A program made the translations under genes and the position numbers. From Candidatus Obscuribacterales bacterium (GTDB lineage Bacteria > Cyanobacteriota > Vampirovibrionia > Obscuribacterales > Obscuribacteraceae): a stretch of 60,740 bases of DNA. Each line of letters opens with the position of its first letter. The first letter of the stretch is position 1. The stretch spans positions 1-60,740 of the forward strand of contig JAIEQI010000144.1 in NCBI GenBank assembly GCA_019747875.1, read 5' to 3'. Of this stretch, positions 17,560-26,460 are shown in pieces. The notes under the pieces were generated by a model. It ran no database searches, was not told the origin of the DNA, and saw nothing but the letters and a program-made list of their open reading frames with translations.

Positions 17560-17902
17560 CGGAGTGCTCGCATCAAAACAAGCGACAATCTCAAGCACAA
17601 GCTCACTTTAGCCAAGGGCCCCTGAGCATCCAGTCACTAGGACCTTGGACGTCCTGAGCCCAGGGCAGCGACCATCTTGTCCGCTCCACGGTACCAAGAT
17701 TCCACAAAAGCCTTGTAATATAAGAGAATAGAACAGAACGACCCCACTGAGAGCTCGGCTTGGTGGGGGTTTTCCTTTGCTAAACAGTGCGTACCCAGTC
17801 CAACTCGAAACTAAACCCGGGGCACCCCCAAATTAGCTAGGGAACCTCTATACCCCCTTTTGAGTCTTCTCGATCGTTGGTTGCAACATTAGGACCTTGC
17901 AC
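17560..17902. other. Intergenic stretch with terminator and GC-rich folds
   Basis: About 340 bp. A terminator ends the ribokinase transcript at 17742-17773. Before it, 17615-17665 contains AGGAC-CTTGGAC-GTCCT and flanking GGGCCCCTGAGC / GAGCCCAGGGC segments that could form a compact stem, as a small RNA might, but no promoter or known RNA family is recognised. TATACC at 17849 lies upstream of the small acidic protein. Confidence 0.45.
17742..17773 (+). terminator. Rho-independent terminator after rbsK
   Basis: CCCCAC (17742-17747) pairs with GTGGGG (17763-17768), and an inner GAGCTC can extend the fold. TTTTCC follows at once. It is about 180 bp after the ribokinase stop. Confidence 0.6.
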
Positions 17903-18145
17903 ATGAATATTGAACAAAATTTTGAACCGAACTTCGAACCTGACTTCGAAACCATCCTGGCTGACAATGAGCCCATCACCAAGCACAGTGCCCGAATTCT
18001 GCGCAAGCAAATTCTTCAAGATGGACATGTCAGCAAGCGTGAGCGTGAATTTCTCAGAGATGCGCTCGACCACGGAAATCTGATGGACGACGAATCCTTC
18101 TATATCCTTCTGGACGTTTTGCTGAACGGAAAACGCATCAACTAG
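17903..18145 (+). CDS. Small acidic hypothetical protein
   Basis: An 80-residue protein starting MNIEQNFEPNFEPDFE, with three near-identical N/D-F-E-P steps, followed by two or three predicted helices (HSARILRKQILQ, KREREFLRDALD, DESFYILLDVLLN). AGGA eight bases before the ATG at 17903 supports the start; a TTG at 17897 would add two residues. No family is recognised. The helical, acidic character suggests a soluble cytoplasmic adaptor. It converges on the histidine kinase gene. Confidence 0.6.
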   Translation: MNIEQNFEPNFEPDFETILADNEPITKHSARILRKQILQDGHVSKREREFLRDALDHGNLMDDESFYILLDVLLNGKRIN

Positions 18146-18229
18146 TTGCAGAGGCGGTGCACCGGCCGCCTCTATCTGCGTACGCCCTGACCTGCCGCTG
18201 CAAGGTCCCCGAGGAGCGAACTAGTGATT

Positions 18230-19765
18230 CTATGCGTCTCGCTTCTGCGGCATTAGAACTTCTCTTTCCAGATTAAGAGCTGTCGGGTCGTCCGCACCAT
18301 CGCTGACATTTGCCTTCTTGAGCCTGAAAAAGAACACGCTGCCTTTGCCGAAAGTAGAGTGCACATTGATAGTGCCGCCATGCTGTTCAATGATCGCCTT
18401 GCAGATTGCAAGCCCGAGACCAGTGCCGCCCTTCTCCTTGGCATCGCTCGCCTCGACCTGTTGAAAGCGATCGAAGATTCGCGAGATATGAGTTTCAGGA
18501 ATACCGCGCCCAAGGTCCGTCACACGGATTTCGACAATGTCCTCGATGTCCAACGCCTCGATCCGAACTCTCGAACCTTCGGGCGAATACTTGACTGCAT
18601 TTGAGAGCAGGTTTACAACCACCTGCACAACTCGATCCATATCAGCTTCAACTCGAAGGTCTTCGCTCAACTCGACACAGTCGATTTCAACTTTTCGTTC
18701 TTCAGCAAAAGCTCGGACCGACTCGATAGCCGATTCGAGGATTCTTTGTACGCTGTTAGGCTTTATCACCAGTTCGAACTTTCCTGCTTCCAACTTGTCG
18801 ATATCAAGCAAGTCATTGATCAGCCGGATCAATCGATTCACATTACTGTCCAAAATCTTCACCTTCTGCTGAGCTTTCGGTGGCAGCTCTCCAGTGATAC
18901 CACCAGCCATAAGCGCAATATTGACTTGCATGGCACTAAGCGGTGTTTTCAATTCGTGGCTGACTATGCCAATTAACTGTTGTTTGAACTGTTCTAATTC
19001 TTTCAATTCATCGGCAGCTTTGTGAAAGGCCTGGTCAAGCTCAGCAATTTCATCGTCACCCTCGATCGACGGCACAAGTTGTTGCTTTCTAGCCAAGCGG
19101 CTGGTGTTTTCTTGAACAATCAAGAGCCGACTAGATACGCTCTTTGTGAAATAGAGCGCTAGAATTCCAGCAAGCGAGATGTTGACGCAGAGAGCAATCC
19201 ACACCAGCTGTTGAGCCATCTTTCGAATTTCTTGAGCCTTATTTCCGCTTTCTTCCTCAGCCGCAGACTCTTCTGCTATGACCTTATTCAAAGCCGCGTC
19301 AAGCTTAATTGCTATCAAACGAATCTTCATTATCTTCGACCGCTGCCCGAGGATTCCCTCAAAGCCGTTGTCGCTGTTCTGTTCCATGGACTTCATTGTT
19401 TCAAACAGGATTTTTACTAATTCCTGAATTCTCCTTAGCATAGCCTTTTGGTCCGCGCTCTTAGCACAAAGAAAAGCAAGGCGAGCCACCTCTATGTCGG
19501 CTGCTTTCATGATAAATCTAGCTCGCGCCTCTGCTTCCGGAGTCGGTGCGACTCCCAAACTGGCACCAGTCATAGCGGCATCCACAGAAATGCGAGTCAA
19601 AGTCATGGCACTGGCAATTACTTCCTTGGAGTGACTTGCCGTCTTCGCCTCTAATTCTGCTTTCTCAAGTAGATTACTTAATGTGACAACAAAAACGACT
19701 TGAAAAAGCGACGGCAACGCCACTAACAAAATTCCCTTATGAAAAATCTTCAGCTTGAGTGCCAT
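18230..19765 (-). CDS. Sensor histidine kinase
   Basis: A 511-residue membrane kinase. The first membrane helix spans about residues 9-31, followed by an extracytoplasmic helical sensor of about 150 residues resembling the four-helix CHASE3/nitrate-sensor type. The second helix is at 185-207, then a HAMP linker (about 208-258), a HisKA domain with GIVSHELKTPLSAMQ (phospho-acceptor H near 271), and a HATPase domain with N box (NLLSNAVKYSPEG), G1 (VTDLGRGIP) and G2 (GGTGLGLAICKAI). It is divergent from the OmpR-type regulator that starts at 19846, its evident partner. The stimulus is unknown. Confidence 0.93.
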   Translation of the reverse strand: MALKLKIFHKGILLVALPSLFQVVFVVTLSNLLEKAELEAKTASHSKEVIASAMTLTRISVDAAMTGASLGVAPTPEAEARARFIMKAADIEVARLAFLCAKSADQKAMLRRIQELVKILFETMKSMEQNSDNGFEGILGQRSKIMKIRLIAIKLDAALNKVIAEESAAEEESGNKAQEIRKMAQQLVWIALCVNISLAGILALYFTKSVSSRLLIVQENTSRLARKQQLVPSIEGDDEIAELDQAFHKAADELKELEQFKQQLIGIVSHELKTPLSAMQVNIALMAGGITGELPPKAQQKVKILDSNVNRLIRLINDLLDIDKLEAGKFELVIKPNSVQRILESAIESVRAFAEERKVEIDCVELSEDLRVEADMDRVVQVVVNLLSNAVKYSPEGSRVRIEALDIEDIVEIRVTDLGRGIPETHISRIFDRFQQVEASDAKEKGGTGLGLAICKAIIEQHGGTINVHSTFGKGSVFFFRLKKANVSDGADDPTALNLEREVLMPQKRDA

Positions 19766-19845
19766 GTATATAACTTAATCGGGGGTGGTAGGAATTATAA
19801 GGGGTCGGTGCTAACGATGAGCTACCAATAAAATTGGGTGCATTA

Positions 19846-20517
19846 ATGTCAAAAATTCTACTGGTAGAAGACGATAAAGGCTTGGCTGACGGGCTTGTTG
19901 AATGGCTCGAATTCGAAAAGAATCAAGTCGAGTGGCGCGGCGATGGTGAAGCGGGGCTTGAGGCTCTGTTGAACGGCGACTTTGACATCGTCATTCTAGA
20001 TATAGAGATGCCCAAAATGAACGGACTTCAATTGTGCAAGACCTACCGGGATGGCGGCGGCACTATTCCTATTATCATGCTCACCGGGAAGGATACTATT
20101 CTCGACAAAGTAGGCGGCTTGGACTGCGGTGCTGATGACTACTTGACCAAGCCTTTCCACCCGCGCGAATTGTCGGCGAGGCTCAAAGCCCTGGCACGCC
20201 GTTCACCTGAAATAATTATGACGACTTTATCAGCAGGTGACATCGAAATCGACATCCCTACGGGAAAGGTATTTCGAGCTGGCGCTGAGGTTCGCCTTCA
20301 ACGGATGGAGTTTGCGGTGCTTGAGTTTCTCATGAGGAACGCCGGGCAAGTCTACAGTCCCAACGATCTTCTTAATGCTGTCTGGACAGCAGAATCGGAG
20401 CGCTCGCCTGAGACCATCCGCACTTGCATAAAGAAAATTAGAGACAAAATAGATGTTGAAGGAAAGGATTCCATAATCCAAAATGTTCACGGCGTTGGCT
20501 ACAAAGTAGTTCGCTAA
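19846..20517 (+). CDS. OmpR-family response regulator
   Basis: About 223 residues: a receiver domain (1-120) with acidic pocket LVEDD, phospho-acceptor D52 in VILDIEMPKMNG, switch threonine in IMLTGKD and lysine in YLTKPFHPRELSARL, then a winged-helix DNA-binding domain (about 130-223) with RLQRMEFAVLEFLMRNAGQVYS and the YKVVR end typical of the OmpR class. The ATG at 19846 begins MSKILLVEDD; a TTG at 19834 is the longer alternative. It is divergent from its kinase by 80 bp and followed 28 bp downstream by two nucleotidyltransferase genes on the same strand. It may therefore control them. Confidence 0.93.
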   Translation: MSKILLVEDDKGLADGLVEWLEFEKNQVEWRGDGEAGLEALLNGDFDIVILDIEMPKMNGLQLCKTYRDGGGTIPIIMLTGKDTILDKVGGLDCGADDYLTKPFHPRELSARLKALARRSPEIIMTTLSAGDIEIDIPTGKVFRAGAEVRLQRMEFAVLEFLMRNAGQVYSPNDLLNAVWTAESERSPETIRTCIKKIRDKIDVEGKDSIIQNVHGVGYKVVR

Positions 20518-20545
20518 GCTGCCCTTTCCTATCGGGGGCTGATTG

Positions 20546-21472
20546 ATGGAACCAGACAAACTTCTGAACACTTTGATATTGCCGGTTGGTACTAAAGTCG
20601 TCACCAGAATAGATTTGATCGCAAAAGATCTGCAGGTGCGGCGAGAGAAGGGTGCAGTCGGCACCATAGTTAAGTCACCGACCGATAATAGTCACGCTTA
20701 TCTTATACGCTTTCCTGACGGAGCCGAACATCCATTCCGCAGAGGCGAGCTTTCTATTCTCAAAGAGATGCAGCGGGACGGTTTTCAGCCACCAGAAGGA
20801 GCGTTTGAGAAGCTGACCCAATTCATCATTTACAAGTGCATCGTTGGTTCTCGCGCATACGGCTTGGACAATGAAATGTCAGATATCGATCGCCGGGGAA
20901 TTTATTTGCCACCGGCAGAGCTTCACTGGTCATTGTACGGAGTGCCTGAGCAGCTCGACATGCCTGAAAGCGAGGAATGCTATTTCGAGATTCAGAAGTT
21001 TCTCATCCTGGCACTTAAAGCGAATCCGAACATTCTGGAGTGTTTATTTACGCCATTGATTGAATTCAAAAGCGATTTGGCCGATGAGCTGCTCTCGATA
21101 AGAGAGTGTTTTCTTTCAAAGATCGTTTATCAAACGTACAACGGCTATGTGCTCTCTCAATTCAAGAAGCTGGAGCAAGATGTGCGCACAACGGGATCCA
21201 TAAAATGGAAACACGCTATGCATCTGCTGCGACTGCTTTTGGCAGGCATTGAAATACTCAATGAAGGATATGTGCCAGTACAAATATCCAAACACCGCGA
21301 GCTTTTGCTTGAGATAAAGGCAGGTCAAAAGAGCTGGGACAGTATTAACAGTTGGCGACTGGAACTTCACAAGGAATTCGATGAAGCCAAACAGAGAAGT
21401 AAATTGCCCGAACGTCCGGACTACCAGAAGGCAAACGAGTTTCTAATTCACGCGAGGCGTTCAGTTACATGA
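20546..21472 (+). CDS. COG3541-type predicted nucleotidyltransferase with N-terminal SH3-like domain
   Basis: A 308-residue protein. Residues 10-75 look like a small beta-barrel (GTKVVTRIDL..., GAVGTIV, AYLIRFPDGAEHPFRRGELSIL), of the kind often used to bind nucleic acid. From about 85 comes a Pol-beta-fold nucleotidyltransferase with GSRAYGLDNEMSDIDRRGIY, which holds the GS motif and the SDxD metal ligands. A helical C-terminal part follows. The family is poorly characterised; some relatives sit in RNA-repair or stress neighbourhoods. The next gene starts inside its last codons (ATGA overlap), so the two products are probably made together and may form a heteromer. Confidence 0.8.
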   Translation: MEPDKLLNTLILPVGTKVVTRIDLIAKDLQVRREKGAVGTIVKSPTDNSHAYLIRFPDGAEHPFRRGELSILKEMQRDGFQPPEGAFEKLTQFIIYKCIVGSRAYGLDNEMSDIDRRGIYLPPAELHWSLYGVPEQLDMPESEECYFEIQKFLILALKANPNILECLFTPLIEFKSDLADELLSIRECFLSKIVYQTYNGYVLSQFKKLEQDVRTTGSIKWKHAMHLLRLLLAGIEILNEGYVPVQISKHRELLLEIKAGQKSWDSINSWRLELHKEFDEAKQRSKLPERPDYQKANEFLIHARRSVT

Positions 21473-22266
21473 ATAATTCAATTGCAGCAGTTACCTCGGA
21501 TCCTCGGTTAAAAGCTGAACTTGCCACGGCAAGCTATCCATTGATTTTCGCCACTATTAGTGGTGCACACTTGTACGGTTTCCCTTCCGAAGATTCAGAT
21601 TTTGATTTGCGTGGCGTTCATGTTCTGCCTCAGAACATTGTTCTTGCACTCGAGTCGAAAGACGAGACGGTTGAGAAATCTACAAAAACAGAAGGTTTTG
21701 AACTTGACCTGGTCACTCATGACGCCAAGAAGTTTTTCCTGTTGATGCTGAAAAAAAATGGTTACGTTCTCGAGCAGTTGTACTCTCCGTTAGTCGTGCA
21801 TGGCAAGCCGGAACTAGAGGAACTCAGAAGCATTGGAAGAAACTGCATCACGCGCTTCCACAGCCACCACTACTTGGGCTTCTCAGAATCACAGTGGCGA
21901 CTTTTTGCCAGCGAAGAACGGCGTCGGGTCAAACCACTTTTGTACGTTTTTCGAGTATTGCTCACCGGCATCTATCTAATGGAAAGCGGGAGAATTGAAG
22001 CGAATCTGGCAATACTCAATGAGCACTTCAATCTACCGTACATTCCAGAATTGATTGCACGAAAATTGAATGGGGGCGAACAAGTATATCTAAGCGATCA
22101 TGATCTGAGCCAATACGAAAAAGAGTATCAACGACTGAGGGTAGATCTTGAAAACGCTCGGGACAAATCATCTTTGCCCGATCTTCCGTCGGCAAAAGGG
22201 GCGCTTAACGACCTTCTTCTTCGTATACGCATCAAATACGGTGCCAATCAGATCTGCAACACATAG
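21469..22266 (+). CDS. COG3541-type predicted nucleotidyltransferase, second copy
   Basis: A 265-residue paralogue of the preceding protein that lacks the SH3-like N-domain. The catalytic motif GAHLYGFPSEDSDFDLRGVHVL is intact near residues 32-53 (GS replaced by GA, the SDxD pair kept). KKFFLLMLKKNGYVLEQLYSPL corresponds to KFLILALKANPNILECLFTPL in the first copy. RRRVKPLLYVFRVLLTGIYLMESG corresponds to KWKHAMHLLRLLLAGIEILNEG. The start codon overlaps the upstream stop. Both copies keep their metal ligands, so both may be active, but the acceptor (RNA, protein or small molecule) is unknown. Confidence 0.8.
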   Translation: MNNSIAAVTSDPRLKAELATASYPLIFATISGAHLYGFPSEDSDFDLRGVHVLPQNIVLALESKDETVEKSTKTEGFELDLVTHDAKKFFLLMLKKNGYVLEQLYSPLVVHGKPELEELRSIGRNCITRFHSHHYLGFSESQWRLFASEERRRVKPLLYVFRVLLTGIYLMESGRIEANLAILNEHFNLPYIPELIARKLNGGEQVYLSDHDLSQYEKEYQRLRVDLENARDKSSLPDLPSAKGALNDLLLRIRIKYGANQICNT

Positions 22267-22340
22267 CCACCATATATAGAGTCTCGACAATTTCCATTAA
22301 AACGCAGATAATGCAAATGACTTTCTGAGGGACAGTTTGC

Positions 22341-24317
22341 ATGGGTTCACGTTCTACTGCACGTACTCCGCGAAACACAACAAAACCAAATCAGCGAATC
22401 GATGTTGAGGGTTTGGAAAGCTTTTTTCTGGACGATCACAAAGAACTCTTGGCAAAGGGGCTCAATCTCAAAGAAGCTGTTTATTATTACGGTGACAGCA
22501 AGACAGAGATTCGGGAAAAAATCCGGAACGGCGAAATTCCTGCAATTCGGATTCCCGATCCCGAAGGTCCAAAATGGTGCATTTTTCCAGATGGTGTTCC
22601 TTCAGCGCTCAAACACCTGATTCCCTCGAATGAAGAGCCGGAGCAAAAGGCCGAAAGTGCGCCCAGCTTGCCAGAGACACAGAAGTCATCGAAGAAGCAT
22701 CTAGCCAATAAGAAGGCTTCAGATTCCGAGCAAGAGAATGCTGTTGTCTCAGAAAATGTTGCCAAACCGAAGATATCCAGAACAAAAAAAGTTGACCAAA
22801 CTACTCCGGAAGAACTTGGAAAAGAAAATAATCCAGAGACGGCTATTCCAGGAGCCGCTGTTCCAGAGGCAGCTATTAGCAAACCCACCACGCCAAGTCA
22901 GCCAAAATCACAGAGAAACGCTGAACCCGCAGAATTGATTGTGCCACCACTGCAGATATCTTTTGGGGTTATCGAAGGTAATATCGCAGATTTTGGTCCA
23001 GCACCGACACCATCCAGTCTCGTGCAAGGGACGTCATCGGATACAGATGCAGAAACAATTTCCACGGGGACATCTCAAGATTTCTCAGCTCCGCCAGCAT
23101 CGGCGATTCCAGTTCTTAACTTGCAGCAAACGGGATTGTCGTTCCCTGCAAGTTTCCTGATTACAAACTCGGTAGAACGCGGGTCGCTTGCGTCACTCAG
23201 CGCCGCCTTCCAAACGGTAATGTCGATCGGGATTCAGCACACAGCTGAGCCGTCCAAGTTGGCAGCGGAGAAAGGTGCTACCGACGCAACAAGCAATGAA
23301 CTGCCAGCAGAATCCAATGATGCGATACCATTGCAGATTCTACAAGACCAGTTAGCCGAGTTCCATTTGCCTAACTTAGTGGAACAGCATGCGATGGTCA
23401 TTGAATCGGATCAGGACTTCGAACAATTTCCCTCGTCCGATTGGCCGCCGGCATCCTTTGTGATCAACACCGTTCTGCCGTCGGATCCTTATCAGCCTGC
23501 CTACGTTTCACCAGCGACAATGGCGTACATGCCATCTGTAGAGGCAGTTAGTTCATCCAAGGTAGTGACGGAGGTCGTCCACAGCCTAATTATTTCGGAT
23601 GCTAGCCCGAACAGTTCTTCGCTTCCGTTAGGCAGCATTTTGGAAGCATTGATTCCTACTCTCGATTTCGAAGCTGACAGCGAACGCAACGAAGAGTTTG
23701 AAGCCGACAGGAGGCCGGAGCTCCTAAGAGCGGATCAACTTCAAAGCGATCTTCATGCACAGAGCAAGTCGACGAACGACATGCAGCTAGAGCAGACATT
23801 CCCAAATCTGCATTCGTTGTCTGAATTTGCTGCAATCAGGTTGGAGCAACCAGCACTGGAGGATATGCTCACGCGTATAGAGCGGGCAGCTCTAAACGCG
23901 GTCGACGAGTTTCTCCCCGAGCTAGAATTGGGCGATGCGAAAGAGGAATCGCCGGCGGTGCAAGTCTGGGTTAGTGAGGATATCGCCCTGCCGATCGCAC
24001 CGATTCTGCGGCGCGTCGATAGACAGGAAGCCTCAAGAAATAGATCCGAAAGAAGCCTGAACGACGAATCAATACAGGCAGCAGCAAAATTCGAGAGGGT
24101 GGCAGACTTATATCAAAAGGTCAACGAGCTCGATAAAGCGCTTAGGGAAGCCCACTACAAGAACAACTATCTTGAAGCCAGACTCACAGGAATGGAAGAC
24201 CAGCTCAAATATTTGAGCCAAAATCACTACAGCGCCAAGTCCTGGAACACGTATACCATCATCATCTTGGGACTCCTCACAGTTCTAGCCGTAATTGCAA
24301 TTCGACTGTTCAGCTAG
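22341..24317 (+). CDS. Tail-anchored protein with predicted N-terminal helix-turn-helix
   Basis: A 658-residue protein. Residues about 36-85 resemble a MerR/excisionase-type DNA-binding domain: a helix LKEAVYYYG, SKTEIREKIRNGEIPAIRI as turn-recognition helix and wing, and a final WCIFPDG. A linker of about 450 residues, rich in A, P, S, T and E, follows and is probably disordered. Residues 585-630 form a coiled coil (ADLYQKVNELDKALREAHYK). The last 20 residues are a membrane helix (TIIILGLLTVLAVIAIRLFS). The topology would place DNA-binding and coiled-coil parts in the cytoplasm, tethered at the C-terminus. It follows the nucleotidyltransferase pair by 74 bp on the same strand. No known family as a whole. 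Confidence 0.65.
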   Translation: MGSRSTARTPRNTTKPNQRIDVEGLESFFLDDHKELLAKGLNLKEAVYYYGDSKTEIREKIRNGEIPAIRIPDPEGPKWCIFPDGVPSALKHLIPSNEEPEQKAESAPSLPETQKSSKKHLANKKASDSEQENAVVSENVAKPKISRTKKVDQTTPEELGKENNPETAIPGAAVPEAAISKPTTPSQPKSQRNAEPAELIVPPLQISFGVIEGNIADFGPAPTPSSLVQGTSSDTDAETISTGTSQDFSAPPASAIPVLNLQQTGLSFPASFLITNSVERGSLASLSAAFQTVMSIGIQHTAEPSKLAAEKGATDATSNELPAESNDAIPLQILQDQLAEFHLPNLVEQHAMVIESDQDFEQFPSSDWPPASFVINTVLPSDPYQPAYVSPATMAYMPSVEAVSSSKVVTEVVHSLIISDASPNSSSLPLGSILEALIPTLDFEADSERNEEFEADRRPELLRADQLQSDLHAQSKSTNDMQLEQTFPNLHSLSEFAAIRLEQPALEDMLTRIERAALNAVDEFLPELELGDAKEESPAVQVWVSEDIALPIAPILRRVDRQEASRNRSERSLNDESIQAAAKFERVADLYQKVNELDKALREAHYKNNYLEARLTGMEDQLKYLSQNHYSAKSWNTYTIIILGLLTVLAVIAIRLFS

Positions 24318-24385
24318 GGCACTTTTCTCAAAACACTCGCGTCTAGTGCCATGTTCCTAGTAGAACACCTGTAGACCGTTATCTC

Positions 24386-24410
24386 AACCCTTGTCAAGAA
24401 CAGGGTTTTG
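24386..24410 (+). terminator. Weak hairpin with T run
   Basis: AACCCT (24386-24391) pairs with AGGGTT (24402-24407), followed by TTG. The stem is short. It lies 70 bp after the tail-anchored protein gene and may end that operon. Confidence 0.35.
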
Positions 24411-24567
24411 ATACATAATTGAAATAACATCTTTTACAAAAGCGCTACCTGACTGGGTTTCCTCACAACATGCCGAGCAATCGTCATGCTGCAGTTCGTG
24501 AGCACCCGATTTGCTGCCATTCTCCGCAAGTGACACGCCCAGGCAAGACATCGCGAGGGCTTTCGAC

Positions 24568-25707
24568 TTGGGCAGAGGACGTATAAAACCAGCATGGATA
24601 GCCAACGGGAAGCATGATTTACTGCGGGCGTTTGTCCTTTTACTAAGCATCCCAACTTTATTATTTGCTCTTGTACCTGATGTGCAGCCCGCCTCACGCG
24701 ACGATGCTGAGAGCGCATCTGAAAACAAAGCGAAGTCGAAAACAACCGCAAAGTCACTGCGCTTAGAGTTGGAACATTCCTATCATGAAGCCTGGCGGCT
24801 GGTGCGCGATAACACACTATTTCCGGATCGATTGAAGAACTGGAATAAGTGGGAGCACAAGTACGATGGCAAAATCAAAAACCAAAACGATCTTGAAAAA
24901 GCTGTCACCGCAATGCTAGACGAAGTGTCTGACCAATACACCTATTTCCGCAACAACAATCAAACAGAAACCGTCCATGCCAAAGACGAGCAAAAAGGCG
25001 TCGTCTCGTATTCACGCGGGCCGCGTAATACCGGAGTGATTACACTTTCCTCCTTCAGCTCTTGCAACACAGCAGACGAACTTGAGAATGCTTTGCGGAA
25101 CTTGCAAGATACCGATGGACTGCTCCTCGACCTGCGCGGAAACAAAGGTGGTTATGTTGAGCAAGCCGTCGAAGTATACGAGCTCTTGACCGACGAAGGC
25201 AAATTCGTCTCCATGAAAGGGCGGCAGGATGGAAAGCCTTATTTGGAAGAAATCGTACTGGAAAAGAGTGGAACACGCAGAACGGTAAATGGCAAAACCG
25301 AATATGAAAGTCGGCGCTCTAACTTGACCGGCAAAAAACCACTGATAGTATTGGTAGACTCGAACACCCGCTCAGCGGCGGAGATGTTAGCTGGTGCTCT
25401 CAGAGAAACACGCAGAGCGCGAATAGCTGGATGCAAAACATTTGGCAAAGGCGTGGTCCAAAACACGTGGGATCTAGAGCCGTCTTGCTCGATTCGAATC
25501 ACGATGGCGCGTTACTTCCTTCCTGACGGCAAATGCATAAATGGATCAGGTATCAAGCCGGACATCGATATCGCATTTGAGCAAAACGCATACGCAAAGG
25601 AAGAACCACACGCATTCAAGGCGAGCAGCTCGAAAGGAAAGCTTGCCGGAAATGGAGGCAGCTCTGTCGAGACCATTCTGCCTGATTTGATTCCTAACTT
25701 GATGTAG
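24568..25707 (+). CDS. S41-family peptidase (C-terminal processing protease-like), no PDZ
   Basis: About 379 residues. A membrane or signal segment (LLRAFVLLLSIPTLLFALV) lies near residues 18-36. The catalytic domain has DGLLLDLRGNKGGYVEQAV near 187, the serine in DSNTRSAAEMLAGALRE and the lysine in KTFGKGVVQNTW, the S41 Ser/Lys dyad. ARYFLPDGKCINGSGIKPDI is the conserved end. The PDZ domain usual in CtpA/Prc is not visible: the N-terminal helical region (HEAWRLVRDNTLF...) runs straight into the catalytic fold. It probably acts outside the cytoplasmic membrane. The TTG at 24568, with GAGGG upstream, gives a normal signal peptide; a TTG at 24511 is possible. Confidence 0.85.
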   Translation: MGRGRIKPAWIANGKHDLLRAFVLLLSIPTLLFALVPDVQPASRDDAESASENKAKSKTTAKSLRLELEHSYHEAWRLVRDNTLFPDRLKNWNKWEHKYDGKIKNQNDLEKAVTAMLDEVSDQYTYFRNNNQTETVHAKDEQKGVVSYSRGPRNTGVITLSSFSSCNTADELENALRNLQDTDGLLLDLRGNKGGYVEQAVEVYELLTDEGKFVSMKGRQDGKPYLEEIVLEKSGTRRTVNGKTEYESRRSNLTGKKPLIVLVDSNTRSAAEMLAGALRETRRARIAGCKTFGKGVVQNTWDLEPSCSIRITMARYFLPDGKCINGSGIKPDIDIAFEQNAYAKEEPHAFKASSSKGKLAGNGGSSVETILPDLIPNLM

Positions 25708-25723
25708 GGCGGCGGGAAACAAG

Positions 25724-26338
25724 CTACATCTGTTTGCGAATTTCGCTGAGAATTTGTTTGAGTGGGAAACTGACAGTTAGCGGCAAATTGGTGCCAGGCA
25801 TGTAAGTTGTTGATTCGACCAAGAGCTGTCCTTTATCATCGCGCACAATTTTGGCAGTTCCTTTTAATGGAATTACTTGCTTGCCCGTGAAAAAAGCGAA
25901 GGTCAGTACGATTGCGATGCCTTCGTGGATCCGCAAACTCAAATCTTTATTGCCCTCGCCAATCTCAACTTGAATATGGATGAGTTTGGACAGTCTTACA
26001 GCTTCAACCTTACCGACACCAGCCAGGTCTCGGTTCAGAGGAACGTCAGCCTCCTTCATTGTATTGAGCCGTATGTCGAGGGTTCTCCAGGACTTGACTT
26101 GAACATCGACACCTTTGATATTGGTCAATTCTTGCAAAAACTCGACAAGCATCTTGAAGGCGTCTGAAACCTGCCCCGGGACACTCTTTGCAATCTCCGT
26201 GATCGCATGCAGTGCCTGCTCGGCTGAACTCTTTGTTTCCGGACTGACCGGCGGAACGGCTGCCAGAAAGACTTTGAGATAGGAATCCCAAAAATCCGGC
26301 TGTTGGGTGCTTTTGTTTGAGCTTTGTTCGTCAGCCAT
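25724..26338 (-). CDS. Hypothetical cytoplasmic protein
   Basis: A 204-residue protein starting MADEQSSNK, with GAGG eight bases upstream of the ATG; a longer frame adds ten residues without a ribosome binding site. The first 85 residues are helical (FWDSYLKVFLAAVPP, AEQALHAITEIAKS). The rest alternates as beta strands (VDVQVKSWRTLDIRLNTM, IHIQVEIG, IPLKGTAKIVRDDKGQLLVESTTYMP), suggesting a small beta-sheet domain. No signal peptide or known motif. It ends just after the S41 peptidase (convergent, 16 bp apart) and is divergent from the S9 peptidase. Confidence 0.65.
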   Translation of the reverse strand: MADEQSSNKSTQQPDFWDSYLKVFLAAVPPVSPETKSSAEQALHAITEIAKSVPGQVSDAFKMLVEFLQELTNIKGVDVQVKSWRTLDIRLNTMKEADVPLNRDLAGVGKVEAVRLSKLIHIQVEIGEGNKDLSLRIHEGIAIVLTFAFFTGKQVIPLKGTAKIVRDDKGQLLVESTTYMPGTNLPLTVSFPLKQILSEIRKQM

Positions 26339-26374
26339 AGAAAATGCCTCGTTCAATACAGACCTCATTATCCA

Positions 26375-26395
26375 CCGACCGCTTGTAAGCGTCGG
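26375..26395. promoter_or_regulatory. Imperfect palindrome in divergent promoter region
   Basis: CCGACCGCTTGTAAGCGTCGG pairs over nine positions with one bulge. It lies between the divergent starts at 26338 and 26461, so a shared operator is possible; a hairpin in one leader is the alternative. Confidence 0.3.
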
Positions 26396-26460
26396 ATTCT
26401 TAAGCGCATCTTCAGAACTGTTCGTAATCCGAGCCTGGTAAGTTCGAGGGTGATAAGATC

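Noticed and set aside
17600..17735. Possible small structured RNA (SRP or 6S type)
   Set aside because: Some stems can be drawn, but none of the conserved bases of known RNAs was recognised and no promoter is clear.
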